Shown here in pieces: positions 7,285 through 16,080 of a stretch of DNA of 35,168 nucleotides; position 1 is the stretch's first letter, and the number at the start of each line of letters is the position of its first letter. The stretch spans positions 1 through 35,168 of the forward strand of contig MNYN01000032.1 in the NCBI GenBank assembly GCA_001873105.1, given 5' to 3'. A program made the position numbers and the translations under genes. This DNA is from Flavobacteriaceae bacterium CG2_30_34_30 (GTDB taxonomy: Bacteria > Bacteroidota > Bacteroidia > Flavobacteriales > Flavobacteriaceae). The notes beneath the pieces are model-generated. The model was not told where the DNA came from, made no database searches, and saw nothing but the letters and a program-made list of their open reading frames with translations.

Positions 7285-7292
7285 CAAATATA
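7285..7292 (-). promoter_or_regulatory. -7 promoter element upstream of the ABC gene
   Basis: TATATTTG on the minus strand matches the Bacteroidota -7 consensus TAnnTTTG and lies just upstream of the ATG at 7278, implying a very short leader. No clear -33 TTTG was seen. Such matches are not rare in AT-rich DNA. Confidence 0.35.
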
Positions 7293-7538
7293 ATAGAACT
7301 TTTTTGAAAATGTAGACTAAATATTATAAACCTGGTTTTAAGATAATATTGGCAATATAATTTTTTATTTGTGAAATTCATCGAATTAAATTGCATTTCA
7401 TAATTTTAAATTGTTAATTTGGCATCTGTTGTAAAGAAAAAATTTAGAAAATTGCTTAACTCTCGTCCTTTGTATTTTTTAAATTAGAATATTTCTACAA
7501 CCTTCCAAATACAAGTTTAATTTAACCCTAACTAAATT

Positions 7539-10500
7539 ATGAATCAAAAAGTACTCTTAGGTAAAATAACAGTGTTTATTTTACTGCTATGTTCGTTTAT
7601 TTCTTTTGGTCAAACCAAAGATCAGCAAGAAAAAATCACCTCTAGGTATGACCTACAAAAGCTAGCTCAATTAGAAAATCAATTTTTAAGTAAAGCAGTA
7701 CAACAAAAACAATCGGCATTACAGTACGCACAACAAAGAGGGCTTCAATCAAAAATAACTTTGGAAGACGGAGGTTTTGCTGAATTGCAACGCGTTGATC
7801 CCGATGGAAGTCTTATTTATTACCGTACCTTTAATGTGGCAGCTGCAAATTCAACAAGAACCAATCATTTGAATATTGGTGGCTCCACCGGATTAAATTT
7901 AGACGGTCAGAATATGATAGCTTATGTTTGGGACGGTGGTCACGCCCGAATTACCCATCAAGAATATGATGGTCCCGGAGGAACCAATAGAGTTAGTGTG
8001 CAAGATGCTGCATCAGAAGGAGGAACACAACTTAATTTTCATTCCGCTCATGTTTCGGGTACTATTGCTGCTTCTGGCGTGGTTGCCAATGCAAAAGGAA
8101 TGGCACCACAATCTAGCGTAAGAGGATATATGTGGAACAGCGACCTTGCCGAAGCTACTACAGCAGCAGGAAATGGGATGTTAATATCCAACCATTCCTA
8201 TGGATTTAATTCGCAAGCAGTACCGGATTATTATTTCGGAGCCTATATTACCGATTCAAGAGATTGGGACAATTTACTTTATAATGCACCTTATTACCTT
8301 ATGGTAGTGGCTGCAGGAAACGATGGAACAACCAATTATAATGCCTCACCGTTAAATGGTGTTGCAGGGTATGATAAACTTACAGGACATTCTACTTCAA
8401 AAAACAACCTGGTAGTAGCAAGTGCAAACGATGCAACTATAGATAGTAATGGGAATTTAGTATCAGTAAGTATCAGTTCTTTCAGTAGTCAAGGACCGAC
8501 AGACGATTTGAGAATTAAACCCGATATTACTGGAAATGGTGCAGGTCTTTATTCTACGTATGACAATAGCGATACTGCTTATAATAGCATTTCCGGGACG
8601 TCTATGGCATCACCAAATGTAACCGGTACTTTATTGTTATTACAGCAACACGCTAATAATGTAAACGGATCTTTTCTTAGAGCCGCATCTTTAAAAGGAG
8701 TAGCACTTCATACTGCTGATGATGCCGGTCCAACAGGACCCGATGCTGTTTGGGGTTGGGGATTATTGAATGCAAAAAAAGCTGCGCAAGCAATTTCCCA
8801 AAATGGGAACCAGTCTTTAATTAGCGAGTTAACCTTAATGCCGGGACAAACCTATACGATTAATGTAGATAGCGATGGGGTTTCTAAATTGTTAGCTTCT
8901 ATTTCTTGGACAGATCCTGCCGGAACCGCAACTACCACATTGAATTCACCCACAGCAAAATTGGTAAACGATTTAGACATACGCGTTACAAAAAGTGGAA
9001 CCACTTATTTGCCTTGGCGATTAACAGGAGTTACCACCAACGGTCTAGGCGATAACACCAAAGACACCTATGAACGAGTTGATGTAGCTAATGCAACAGG
9101 AACCTATACCATAACGGTAACCCATAAAGGAAGCCTTTCAGGCGGCAGTCAAAATTTTAGTTTAATTGTAACAGGTCTTACTTCAACACCTGTAACTTGT
9201 AATGCTACTGTTCCTTCCGGATTAACACCATCAGGAGTAGGTTCAAATTCTGCAATTTTAAATTGGAATAGTGTTGCAGGCGCCTCTTACGATGTAAGAT
9301 ACCGTCAAATAGGAACAACTACTTGGACAACTGTTGCAGTAGCCGGAACATCTACTACCATTTCAGGATTGACACCACAAACAACTTACGAAGCACAAGT
9401 GCGAAGCAAATGCCCAGATGCTACTACTTCAGCGTATTCAGCCTCGGTAAATTTCACAACCTCTGAAGTACAATTAAACTATTGTGCTTCTGCAAGTACC
9501 AATACAAATGACGAATTTATTGGCAGGGTGCAACTTAATACCATAAACAATGCATCAGGAGCTCAATTTTATTCTGATTTCACCAATATTTCAACCGACG
9601 TAAACAAAGGACAAACCTATACCATTACGATAACTCCTACTTGGACAGGGACGGTATATGCCGAAGGTTATTCCGTTTGGATAGATTATAACAAAGATGG
9701 CGATTTTGCAGATGTAGGAGAACAAGTTTGGACACAAGCGGCTACAACAACTAGCCCTGTAAGCGGATCGTTTACGATACCTGCAGGAGCTGCTGATGGA
9801 GCAACCAGAATACGTATTTCCATGAAATACAATGCAATTCCTACTTCTTGTGAAACCTTTACCTATGGTGAAGTGGAAGATTATACACTAAATATTGTTG
9901 CTTCTGGAGCAGATACACAAGCACCTTCTGCCCCTACAAATTTAACGGCATCCAATATTACTCAAACAACGGTTGATTTGTCTTGGACAGCTTCTACAGA
10001 TAATGTTGGAGTTACCGGCTATGATGTGTATCAAGGAGCAAGTTTATTAGGAACTGTAACAAGCACCTCTGCCTCCATTACAGGATTAACTGCAAGTACA
10101 GCCTATAGTTTTTCCGTAAAAGCTAAAGATGCCGCCGGCAATATTTCACCGGCAAGCAACACGGTAAATGTTATTACGTTAAGTCCGCCGGATACTCAAG
10201 CACCTACTGCACCTACAAATTTAGTTGCTTCTAATATAACTACAACTACGGTTGATTTATCTTGGACGGCTTCTACTGACAATGTAGGAGTGGTTGGCTA
10301 TGATGTGTATCAAGGGGCTAGTCTTTTAGGAACCGTAACTGGTACAGCAGCATCTGTTACCGGATTGACTGCAAGCACCTCTTATACGTTTTCTGTAAAA
10401 GCGAAAGATGCGGCCGGCAATATTTCACCAGCCAGTAATACGGTAAATGTAACTACCCTTGCCAGTACTATCACTTACTGTAATTCACAAGGAAATAGTA

Positions 10501-11171
10501 CTGTGGATGAGTGGATTCAAAGAGTTCAATTAGGAAGTATTAATAATAATTCCGGAAATAATGGTGGCTATGCTAATTACACAAACCTTTCTACAACACT
10601 TGTAAAAGGAACAAGCAATACAATTAGCATTACTCCTGCTTGGTCTGGAACAAAATACAGAGAAGCCTATCGCGTTTGGATTGATTATAACCAAGATGGC
10701 GATTTTAATGATTCGGGGGAACAAGTGTATAGCAGAAGCAGAACGAACGCAACTTCTGTAAGCGGAAGTTTTACCGTGCCAGCAGCGGCATTAAATGGAG
10801 CGACTAGAATGCGTGTTTCTATGAAATACAATGCAAATCCAACATCTTGTGAAGCTTTTGCTTATGGTGAGGTAGAAGATTATACAGTTGTAATTTCTGC
10901 TACTGCAGGTCAAAATTATAACACGACTTCTATAGAACAAGGAGATTTTGCTTTTGAAATTTACCCTAACCCTGTAAAAGGAACTGTTTTAAATGTTGAA
11001 CTTCTTGGGGTAGAAGCAACTCATTTTGCAGTCTTTAACATGCTTGGTCAACAAGTTAGTAAAGGAGCCTTTACTAACAGTATCCAAGTGGGAGAATTAC
11101 AAAGCGGCGTTTATTTTATAGAAATTAGTAATGGCGAACAAAAATTCACCAAACGATTTATAAAACAATAG
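7539..11171 (+). CDS. Secreted subtilisin-like serine protease with FN3 and GEVED modules and T9SS sorting domain
   Basis: This 1210-residue S8-family protease has a signal peptide (residues 1-24, ending SFGQ) and a short prosegment. The catalytic residues are Asp132 (YVWDGGHA), His171 (HSAHVSGT) and Ser355 (GTSMASP). A beta-rich region follows, then an FN3 domain (about 554-645), a GEVED domain (about 648-785), two near-identical FN3 domains (about 792-978) and a second GEVED domain (about 980-1118). The last 74 residues (YPNPVKG to FTKRFIKQ) are a type A T9SS sorting domain, so the enzyme should pass the outer membrane by T9SS and be released or anchored. It probably degrades external protein. 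It is preceded by about 260 bases without a gene and followed by a strong terminator. Confidence 0.95.
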   Translation: MNQKVLLGKITVFILLLCSFISFGQTKDQQEKITSRYDLQKLAQLENQFLSKAVQQKQSALQYAQQRGLQSKITLEDGGFAELQRVDPDGSLIYYRTFNVAAANSTRTNHLNIGGSTGLNLDGQNMIAYVWDGGHARITHQEYDGPGGTNRVSVQDAASEGGTQLNFHSAHVSGTIAASGVVANAKGMAPQSSVRGYMWNSDLAEATTAAGNGMLISNHSYGFNSQAVPDYYFGAYITDSRDWDNLLYNAPYYLMVVAAGNDGTTNYNASPLNGVAGYDKLTGHSTSKNNLVVASANDATIDSNGNLVSVSISSFSSQGPTDDLRIKPDITGNGAGLYSTYDNSDTAYNSISGTSMASPNVTGTLLLLQQHANNVNGSFLRAASLKGVALHTADDAGPTGPDAVWGWGLLNAKKAAQAISQNGNQSLISELTLMPGQTYTINVDSDGVSKLLASISWTDPAGTATTTLNSPTAKLVNDLDIRVTKSGTTYLPWRLTGVTTNGLGDNTKDTYERVDVANATGTYTITVTHKGSLSGGSQNFSLIVTGLTSTPVTCNATVPSGLTPSGVGSNSAILNWNSVAGASYDVRYRQIGTTTWTTVAVAGTSTTISGLTPQTTYEAQVRSKCPDATTSAYSASVNFTTSEVQLNYCASASTNTNDEFIGRVQLNTINNASGAQFYSDFTNISTDVNKGQTYTITITPTWTGTVYAEGYSVWIDYNKDGDFADVGEQVWTQAATTTSPVSGSFTIPAGAADGATRIRISMKYNAIPTSCETFTYGEVEDYTLNIVASGADTQAPSAPTNLTASNITQTTVDLSWTASTDNVGVTGYDVYQGASLLGTVTSTSASITGLTASTAYSFSVKAKDAAGNISPASNTVNVITLSPPDTQAPTAPTNLVASNITTTTVDLSWTASTDNVGVVGYDVYQGASLLGTVTGTAASVTGLTASTSYTFSVKAKDAAGNISPASNTVNVTTLASTITYCNSQGNSTVDEWIQRVQLGSINNNSGNNGGYANYTNLSTTLVKGTSNTISITPAWSGTKYREAYRVWIDYNQDGDFNDSGEQVYSRSRTNATSVSGSFTVPAAALNGATRMRVSMKYNANPTSCEAFAYGEVEDYTVVISATAGQNYNTTSIEQGDFAFEIYPNPVKGTVLNVELLGVEATHFAVFNMLGQQVSKGAFTNSIQVGELQSGVYFIEISNGEQKFTKRFIKQ
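9912..10460 (+). repeat. Tandem duplication of an FN3 module inside the subtilase gene
   Basis: The segments 9912-10190 and 10191-10460 encode nearly the same FN3 domain, each beginning DTQAP and containing VDLSWTASTDNVGV, GYDVYQGASLLGTVT and AKDAAGNISPASNTVNV. The DNA differs mainly at synonymous sites, indicating a duplication old enough to have drifted or kept by selection. Confidence 0.85.
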
Positions 11172-11197
11172 TAGTTAAACTAGTACTTAATTAAAAT

Positions 11198-11226
11198 GAG
11201 AAACCCGCTAATATAGCGGGTTTCTC
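11198..11226. terminator. Bidirectional intrinsic terminator
   Basis: GAGAAACCCGCTA (11198-11210) pairs perfectly with TAGCGGGTTTCTC (11214-11226) around a three-base loop. It lies between the convergent subtilase (+) and exonuclease (-) genes and can serve both. The flanks are AT-rich but lack a long pure T tract. Confidence 0.85.
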
Positions 11227-11242
11227 TATTTATAATGTCACT

Positions 11243-11956
11243 TTAAATGGAAGTAATCTCATCTGGAAGCAAAATAACTTCATTCCGCAATCTTAGAAGA
11301 ACTTGAGCCACAGCAATAGTGTCTTTTTCGCAATAAGTAACAATCCGGTCAATATCTTTTTCAATGTAAAATACATCGCGAACTTCACTACCGTCTATGT
11401 CGTCTTTTGGAGACGGGATTCCTAAAATATGGGTCATTAATTTCAAGGAGGTAAAGTGTTTGTAATCTCCAAATTTCCATAACTCCAAAGTATCTAAATG
11501 CGCCACTTCCCAAGGTTTTTTCCCGAATAAATCCAATTTAAAAGGAAGGCCTATCCGGTTGATAATCATTCTCCTTGCAATGTATGGAAAGTCAAATTCT
11601 TTGCCATTGTGGGCACATAGCACATGTTGAGGTTTATTGAAATGGGTTTCCAATAAATTTTTAAAGTCTTTCAGCAATTTAATTTCTTCACCAAAAAAAG
11701 AAGTCACCCGAAAGTTTCTAACATCACCCTTTAAAACAAAATAGCCAACAGAAATACAGACGATTTTTCCAAATTCTGCCCAAATTCCGGCTCGATCATA
11801 AAATTCCTCTGCTGTAAATTCATCTTTTCTCTGGTATTGGGTTTTATGTTCCCAAAGTTGTTTTGCGGTATCGTCCACTTCCTCATAATTTTTATGAAGT
11901 GGCACCGTTTCTATATCGAGAAAAAGGATGTTTTCAATATTTATTTTGGACAGCAT
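11243..11956 (-). CDS. Predicted DEDD-type 3'-5' exonuclease (DNA polymerase B exo2-like)
   Basis: The 237-residue protein carries the exonuclease acidic residues: Asp14 and Glu16 in FLDIETVP, Asp122 in HNGKEFDFPY, and Asp212 in VTYCEKDTIAVAQ with Tyr208 four residues earlier (DEDDy class). This matches the predicted 3'-5' exonuclease family related to the proofreading domain of family B polymerases, found as a stand-alone protein in Bacteroidota. It likely trims DNA 3' ends in repair. It ends just past the terminator and starts 2 bases from the stop of the next gene upstream in the operon, so it is probably co-transcribed with the serine hydrolase. Confidence 0.88.
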   Translation of the reverse strand: MLSKINIENILFLDIETVPLHKNYEEVDDTAKQLWEHKTQYQRKDEFTAEEFYDRAGIWAEFGKIVCISVGYFVLKGDVRNFRVTSFFGEEIKLLKDFKNLLETHFNKPQHVLCAHNGKEFDFPYIARRMIINRIGLPFKLDLFGKKPWEVAHLDTLELWKFGDYKHFTSLKLMTHILGIPSPKDDIDGSEVRDVFYIEKDIDRIVTYCEKDTIAVAQVLLRLRNEVILLPDEITSI

Positions 11957-11958
11957 CG

Positions 11959-13104
11959 TTATTTTAAGTTTAGCATTTTATAGGCTTCTTCCAAATTTAT
12001 CCAAAAGCTTTCCGGATATTCTTCTCCTTTGGCAACCGGCCCTTTGGAGTGGCCTAATCGTACAACAATTACATTATCTTCAGGCACTACAATTACATAT
12101 TGTCCTAGGTGCCCACGCATGGCGAAGGAGTGTTTTCCTTGAAAGTCCTTAATCCAAAATCCATAACCATAGGGGGATTCCGGAAATCGTCTTGTGGTAG
12201 ATTTTACAACAAAGGCGGAGTCTAACAGTTGTTTGCCATTAAATTTACCGTAATCTTTATAAAGTTTACCAAATCGAGCAAAATCTTTAGCGTTTGATGC
12301 AAAGCAGCAATAGGCTTTAACCAATCCTTTTTCTTTGCTATCGAGCTGCCAAAGCGCGTCATTTTCTGCTCCTAATGGTTTCCAAAAACTTTCTGAAAAA
12401 TAGTCGGCAATTTTTTTACCTGTGGCTTTTTCTATGACCATAGCAAGAAGTTGTGTGCTTCCACTAAGGTATTTGTATTCCTTGCCCGGTTCCTCAACAA
12501 TATCCAGTTCCAACATCATTTTTGCTAAATCATCATAGAAATAGGATTTTGTGGTAACAGATAAGGGGCTGTAATAGGCTTCATCCCAATCCAATCCGGA
12601 AGACATCGAAGATAAATCGCCCACGGTTGTTTTGACGTTTCTGTATTTTGGGAAAAAATCACCCAAAGGTTGGTCTAAACTTTTAATGTATCCTTCCATA
12701 ATTGCTTTGCCTAATAAACCGGAAATAAAACTTTTAGCCATAGAAAAAGAGTTACTTCGGCTATCTTGGTCATATCCGTCATAGTAGGATTCGTGAAAAA
12801 TGCTATCGTTTTTAATGATTAAATACGCTACCGTGCCATAGTCTTTATGCGCTTTTAATAACTTTTCGGTAGGTGCTACTTGGTTGTACTCTTTGTGAAG
12901 CGGCCAGATAATTTTAGTATCAGAAGCCTTAATTGTGTCGTTATCAAAGGCTTTGTAATCCTCTAAAAAGGCGGTGGTGTGTCCTTTTATATAAATTGTT
13001 CTAACGGCCTTAAACAAATAGTCCATATCAAAAACATAAGCAAGAATAACAAGAAGTGCAATAAGGACAAGTAGGATTTTTAGGAGACTTTTTAAAAATT
13101 TCAT
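11959..13104 (-). CDS. Membrane-anchored serine hydrolase, class C beta-lactamase fold
   Basis: This 381-residue protein has one N-terminal membrane helix (residues 7-24) that places the enzyme in the periplasm. Class C beta-lactamase/penicillin-binding motifs are present: SxxK at Ser121-Lys124 (SMAK), YxS at Tyr212-Ser214 (YLSGS) and HLG at 332-334 in place of KTG. Relatives include esterases, D-peptidases and EstB-like enzymes, so the substrate cannot be named and a true antibiotic beta-lactamase is unlikely. It sits 2 bases from the exonuclease gene. Confidence 0.9.
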   Translation of the reverse strand: MKFLKSLLKILLVLIALLVILAYVFDMDYLFKAVRTIYIKGHTTAFLEDYKAFDNDTIKASDTKIIWPLHKEYNQVAPTEKLLKAHKDYGTVAYLIIKNDSIFHESYYDGYDQDSRSNSFSMAKSFISGLLGKAIMEGYIKSLDQPLGDFFPKYRNVKTTVGDLSSMSSGLDWDEAYYSPLSVTTKSYFYDDLAKMMLELDIVEEPGKEYKYLSGSTQLLAMVIEKATGKKIADYFSESFWKPLGAENDALWQLDSKEKGLVKAYCCFASNAKDFARFGKLYKDYGKFNGKQLLDSAFVVKSTTRRFPESPYGYGFWIKDFQGKHSFAMRGHLGQYVIVVPEDNVIVVRLGHSKGPVAKGEEYPESFWINLEEAYKMLNLK

Positions 13105-13160
13105 AAGGCATAATTAATAGTGGTATAAATGTAACAAAAAAAGTCAATTATTTTTGGGTT

Positions 13161-13634
13161 TTAAAAGAGAGAAACTTGTGGAGAGGGGTTTTCGTGGTTC
13201 AGCAGCCATTTTTTTCGCCATAAACCACCTGCATATCCGGTTAAGGAGCCATCACTACCAATTACCCGATGGCAAGGAATAATAATCCACAACGGATTTT
13301 TGCCATTTGCTGCTGCTACTGCTCTAATGGCTTTTATGTTTCCAAGTTTTTTAGAAAGTTCTAAATACGAAATTGTTTTTCCAAAAGGAATTTTTACTAG
13401 TTCTTGCCAAACTTGTTTTTGAAATTCGGTGCCTTGCGGATTTAATGGTACATCAAAATGGGTTCGTTTTCCCATAAAATATTCTTGTAACTGAACCACA
13501 CATTCTTGAAGGGAAGATGGGATTTCTTTGGAAAGAATTTCAGAGGTATCGGAGATGGAAATAGTAGAAATACCTTGAAGATTACCTTGAATGGTTGCGA
13601 TTCCTAATGGAGTTTTTAATGTGGCATTTTCCAA
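13161..13634 (-). CDS. ogt: Methylated-DNA--protein-cysteine methyltransferase
   Basis: The 157-residue protein has the C-terminal MGMT domain with the acceptor cysteine in IIPCHRVI (Cys121), the preceding FQKQVWQELVKIPFG and AVAAANGKNP, and the following GSLTGYAGGLWRKKWLL. It transfers the alkyl group from O6-alkylguanine to its own Cys in a suicide reaction, reversing alkylation damage. The length and short N-terminal part fit stand-alone Ogt. It lies 13 bases from the M48 protease gene in the same direction, suggesting one transcript. Confidence 0.95.
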   Translation of the reverse strand: MENATLKTPLGIATIQGNLQGISTISISDTSEILSKEIPSSLQECVVQLQEYFMGKRTHFDVPLNPQGTEFQKQVWQELVKIPFGKTISYLELSKKLGNIKAIRAVAAANGKNPLWIIIPCHRVIGSDGSLTGYAGGLWRKKWLLNHENPSPQVSLF

Positions 13635-13647
13635 GAGTTAAAAAAAA

Positions 13648-14598
13648 TTAAAATTGTTCTAAAAACTGAATGCGTTTTTCAATGGGTGGGTGCGTAGAAA
13701 ATAGACCACTTAGTCCACCAAACATACTGGCAGAGGTATCTTTTGGGGTGTTTTCAATAAACATTTGTTGTACTTCTTCACTTTTCACTTGTTTTACGTG
13801 ATGGTTAGAAGCTATTTTTCGAAGCGCAGAAGCTAAAGCCCAAGGTTTTCGGGTCATTTCAGCAGCGCCACTATCTGCCATATATTCTCTTTTTCGGCTT
13901 AGTGCAAATTTAAATACCATGGAAATTAGATAAGCAACTAAGGAAACAATGAGGATGATAATCATAAGTTTTCCGGAATCCTTATTATTTCTTCGGTTAG
14001 ACATACCCCCATATAAAAAACTGCGAAAGGCTATTTGTACCACAAAGGAAAATATTCCTACAAAAACGATAGTTACCACCAAAAGCCGTACATCTTTATT
14101 ACGAATGTGCATTAATTCATGAGCGATAACTCCTTCCAGTTCATTGTCATCAAGGGTTTCAATTATACCTCTAGTGAGAGTAACGGTATAGTTTTTTTCA
14201 TTCAAACCGCTTGCAAAAGCGTTTAAAGCCTCACTTTCTATAATATTAACTTTTGGCATTTTCATCCCTACGCTCATGCAGAGGTTTTCCACTAAATTAT
14301 AAACGCGCATATTTTCTTTACGCTCTAAAGATTTAGCCCCGGTAGCCATGGCAATCATTTTACCGTGAGCAAAATAGGCGATGAGAAACCAAACCAGAAC
14401 AATGGAGGTGACAAATGGAATTACGTTTATAAAAAGTTCATTTGCTAGTGTGAGGTTTGCGTTTCCGTATTCGTCAAAAGTGGTGAAATAGACCACGGCA
14501 AATACGGAAGCTAAAACCAGTAATGGAAATGCTACTAATAGAAGAATAGACTTTCTGTTATTTCTTCTGATTTGTTTTTGGATGCCAACAAACTTCAC
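13648..14598 (-). CDS. M48-family integral membrane metalloprotease (HtpX-like)
   Basis: This 316-residue protein has two N-terminal membrane helices (about 18-38 and 56-77). The zinc site is HELMH at 160-164, with the likely third ligand Glu238 in SRKREYMADSGAAEM, and there are two further helices (about 171-191 and 211-232). A typical M48 C-terminal region follows, ending in FSTHPPIEKRIQFL. HtpX-type proteases degrade misfolded membrane proteins. The gene lies 3 bases downstream of lemA, a pairing seen in many bacteria. Confidence 0.93.
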   Translation of the reverse strand: MKFVGIQKQIRRNNRKSILLLVAFPLLVLASVFAVVYFTTFDEYGNANLTLANELFINVIPFVTSIVLVWFLIAYFAHGKMIAMATGAKSLERKENMRVYNLVENLCMSVGMKMPKVNIIESEALNAFASGLNEKNYTVTLTRGIIETLDDNELEGVIAHELMHIRNKDVRLLVVTIVFVGIFSFVVQIAFRSFLYGGMSNRRNNKDSGKLMIIILIVSLVAYLISMVFKFALSRKREYMADSGAAEMTRKPWALASALRKIASNHHVKQVKSEEVQQMFIENTPKDTSASMFGGLSGLFSTHPPIEKRIQFLEQF

Positions 14599-14601
14599 TG
14601 C

Positions 14602-15162
14602 TTAAAATTTAACCTCTGGAGCTTTGTCCAGCTCTACACGTTGTGCAGTTCCTAGGTCAAACATTGGTTCAGTTTTAAAGCCAAACATTCCTGCAAAAAA
14701 GTTGTTTGGAAATTTTTGAACTGCTATATTAAGTTCTTTGGTGGCTGCATTAAAGTAACGTCTTACTGCGGCTAATTTGTTTTCAATATCTGAAATTTCA
14801 TTTTGTAACTGCATGAAATTTGCACTTGCTTTTAAATCGGGATACGCTTCTACTTGAATACTTAACCCTTTTAAAGCTGTGCCTAATTCTTGTTCGGCAG
14901 CAATTTTTTCATTAATTCCAGTTGCAGACATCGCTTTTTGCCTGGCTTGGGTTACTGCTTCTAGTGTGCCTCTTTCGTGTTCCATATAGCCTTTAACAGC
15001 TCCAAGAAGTTGCGGAATAAGGTCATGACGTTGTTTTAATTGTACATCAATATCAGCAAAAGCATTTTCTCGGTTGTTTCTTAGGCTTACTAAACCATTG
15101 TATATTGCTACTAACCATATAGCTAATAAAATAACGACACCTAAAATTATAAATAGTCCCAT
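14602..15162 (-). CDS. lemA: LemA family protein
   Basis: The 186-residue protein has an N-terminal membrane helix (residues 3-22) followed by the family hallmark NNRENAFADIDVQLKQRHDL and a long helical region with PDLKASANFMQLQNEI and RRYFNAATKELN. LemA proteins are membrane-anchored helical bundles of unclear biochemical role that often accompany membrane proteases. The M48 protease gene follows 3 bases later. A -7 promoter match lies 28 bases upstream. Confidence 0.95.
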   Translation of the reverse strand: MGLFIILGVVILLAIWLVAIYNGLVSLRNNRENAFADIDVQLKQRHDLIPQLLGAVKGYMEHERGTLEAVTQARQKAMSATGINEKIAAEQELGTALKGLSIQVEAYPDLKASANFMQLQNEISDIENKLAAVRRYFNAATKELNIAVQKFPNNFFAGMFGFKTEPMFDLGTAQRVELDKAPEVKF

Positions 15163-15190
15163 ACATTAGTTTTTTTAAATTCTTTAACCT

Positions 15191-15198
15191 CAAATATA
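15191..15198 (-). promoter_or_regulatory. -7 promoter element upstream of lemA
   Basis: TATATTTG on the minus strand matches TAnnTTTG and would give a leader of roughly 20 bases before the lemA ATG at 15162. No -33 TTTG was recognised. Confidence 0.4.
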
Positions 15199-15299
15199 GA
15201 AAATTAATGTGCTTAAATGGTAGTATTATGTAAATTTTATAATTTTTAAGAATATATAAAATTTAGATGTAAGGTAAAAAAAATAATTACCAGTATCTT

Positions 15300-15385
15300 A
15301 GGAACCACTAGGTCTATAAAATATTCCGACCCCGATGGGACTAAAACGCTTCGGTTAGGAGCAGAATATTGGTAGTAAAAAAGCG
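15300..15385 (-). repeat. Candidate interspersed Bacteroidota repeat
   Basis: On the minus strand this GC-richer block reads GCTCCTAACCGAAGCG, TTTTAGTCCCATCGGGGTCG, then GAATATT. Similar intergenic blocks (CCCATCGGGG followed by AATATT) are remembered from many Flavobacteriia genomes as dispersed repeats. There is no second copy in this window, so the call depends on recall. Confidence 0.35.
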
Positions 15386-15480
15386 AGTTTTTAGTTTCAT
15401 AGAGCTTATCCCGATTTTTTGGGAAACGATTTATAATATGCGTACTATTTTTATAGGATAAAAGTGATAAAACAAAAATA

Positions 15481-15512
15481 AATACCGGACTAAATCTTTT
15501 CAATCCGGTATT
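15481..15512 (-). terminator. Intrinsic terminator
   Basis: AATACCGGA (15481-15489) pairs with TCCGGTATT (15504-15512). On the minus strand it lies 11 bases past the stop of the 15523-15996 gene and is followed by a T-rich run; on the plus strand it is followed by seven T residues, so it can act in both directions. Confidence 0.75.
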
Positions 15513-15522
15513 TTTTTAAAAT

Positions 15523-15996
15523 TTAAACTAAATTTTTTCTGATTATTTCATTCCAAGTGCTTGCTTGGTTTACACTTAAGTCCTGGTTCATACCATGGTC
15601 ATCGTCAAAAAAGATAATTTCATGTTTGGTCTTGTCATTAAGTAGTAATTCTAAGGACACACTTTCAATAATTTTTATTTTGGGTTGTCCTGCTTTTGGA
15701 ACCTCTTTTTTATATAAGTTGCAAGATTTTATGTCTTTTAAATGAAATAATTCAATAGACTCCTCTTTTACAGGTACTGTAGCGGTAACTAAATATTTTG
15801 CATTTTCATCTATACCTATAAATAAACTTTGAAAGATATCTGTAGAAGTCAGTTTTACGCCCTTTGTGCCGCAGAGAGCTTCCACTTTTTTAATTGTATT
15901 TTTCTCTTTTCGAGATTGGTTGGTAACTGCATATATAACAGGTACAACAAATAATAATAATAAGGCAATGCCTAATTCAAGAGATACAAATTCCAT
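15523..15996 (-). CDS. Unknown protein with one N-terminal membrane helix
   Basis: The 157-residue protein has a hydrophobic segment (residues 8-23) followed by a basic stretch (NQSRKEKN), suggesting an N-out anchor with a cytoplasmic domain of about 125 residues. The soluble part alternates beta-like and helical segments (KYLVTATVPVKEESIELFHLKD, IKIIESVSLELLL) and has an acidic FFDDDHG patch. No family was recognised. It stands alone, with a terminator directly downstream. Confidence 0.7.
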   Translation of the reverse strand: MEFVSLELGIALLLLFVVPVIYAVTNQSRKEKNTIKKVEALCGTKGVKLTSTDIFQSLFIGIDENAKYLVTATVPVKEESIELFHLKDIKSCNLYKKEVPKAGQPKIKIIESVSLELLLNDKTKHEIIFFDDDHGMNQDLSVNQASTWNEIIRKNLV

Positions 15997-16080
15997 TTTT
16001 TATAGATTTTAATTAATTTTTGTAAATAAATTGGCTTGTTTTTTAAAGCAAATTGGAACAGATAATGTTTGTTTTCTGCT

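Larger units (their letters stand above)
15163..15522. other. Gene-free stretch with a possible interspersed repeat and a terminator
   Basis: This 360-base stretch separates lemA from the next minus-strand gene. It contains the lemA promoter element, a GC-richer block at about 15300-15385 and the hairpin at 15481-15512. An 85-codon frame on the minus strand overlaps both the block and the hairpin and is not considered a gene. Confidence 0.6.

Noticed and set aside
7285-7287. TTG as start of the ABC transporter gene
   Set aside because: It is part of the TATATTTG promoter match; the ATG at 7278 fits the family N-terminus.
9912-10460. CRISPR-like or satellite repeat
   Set aside because: The repetition is in frame and encodes two FN3 domains.
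11959-13104. Antibiotic-resistance beta-lactamase
   Set aside because: It has SxxK and YxS but HLG in place of KTG and a membrane anchor; this fits the broad serine hydrolase/esterase group rather than a true AmpC.
15246-15503. 85-codon minus-strand frame with a signal-like start
   Set aside because: Its start lies inside a terminator hairpin and its body covers a probable non-coding repeat; no conserved character seen.
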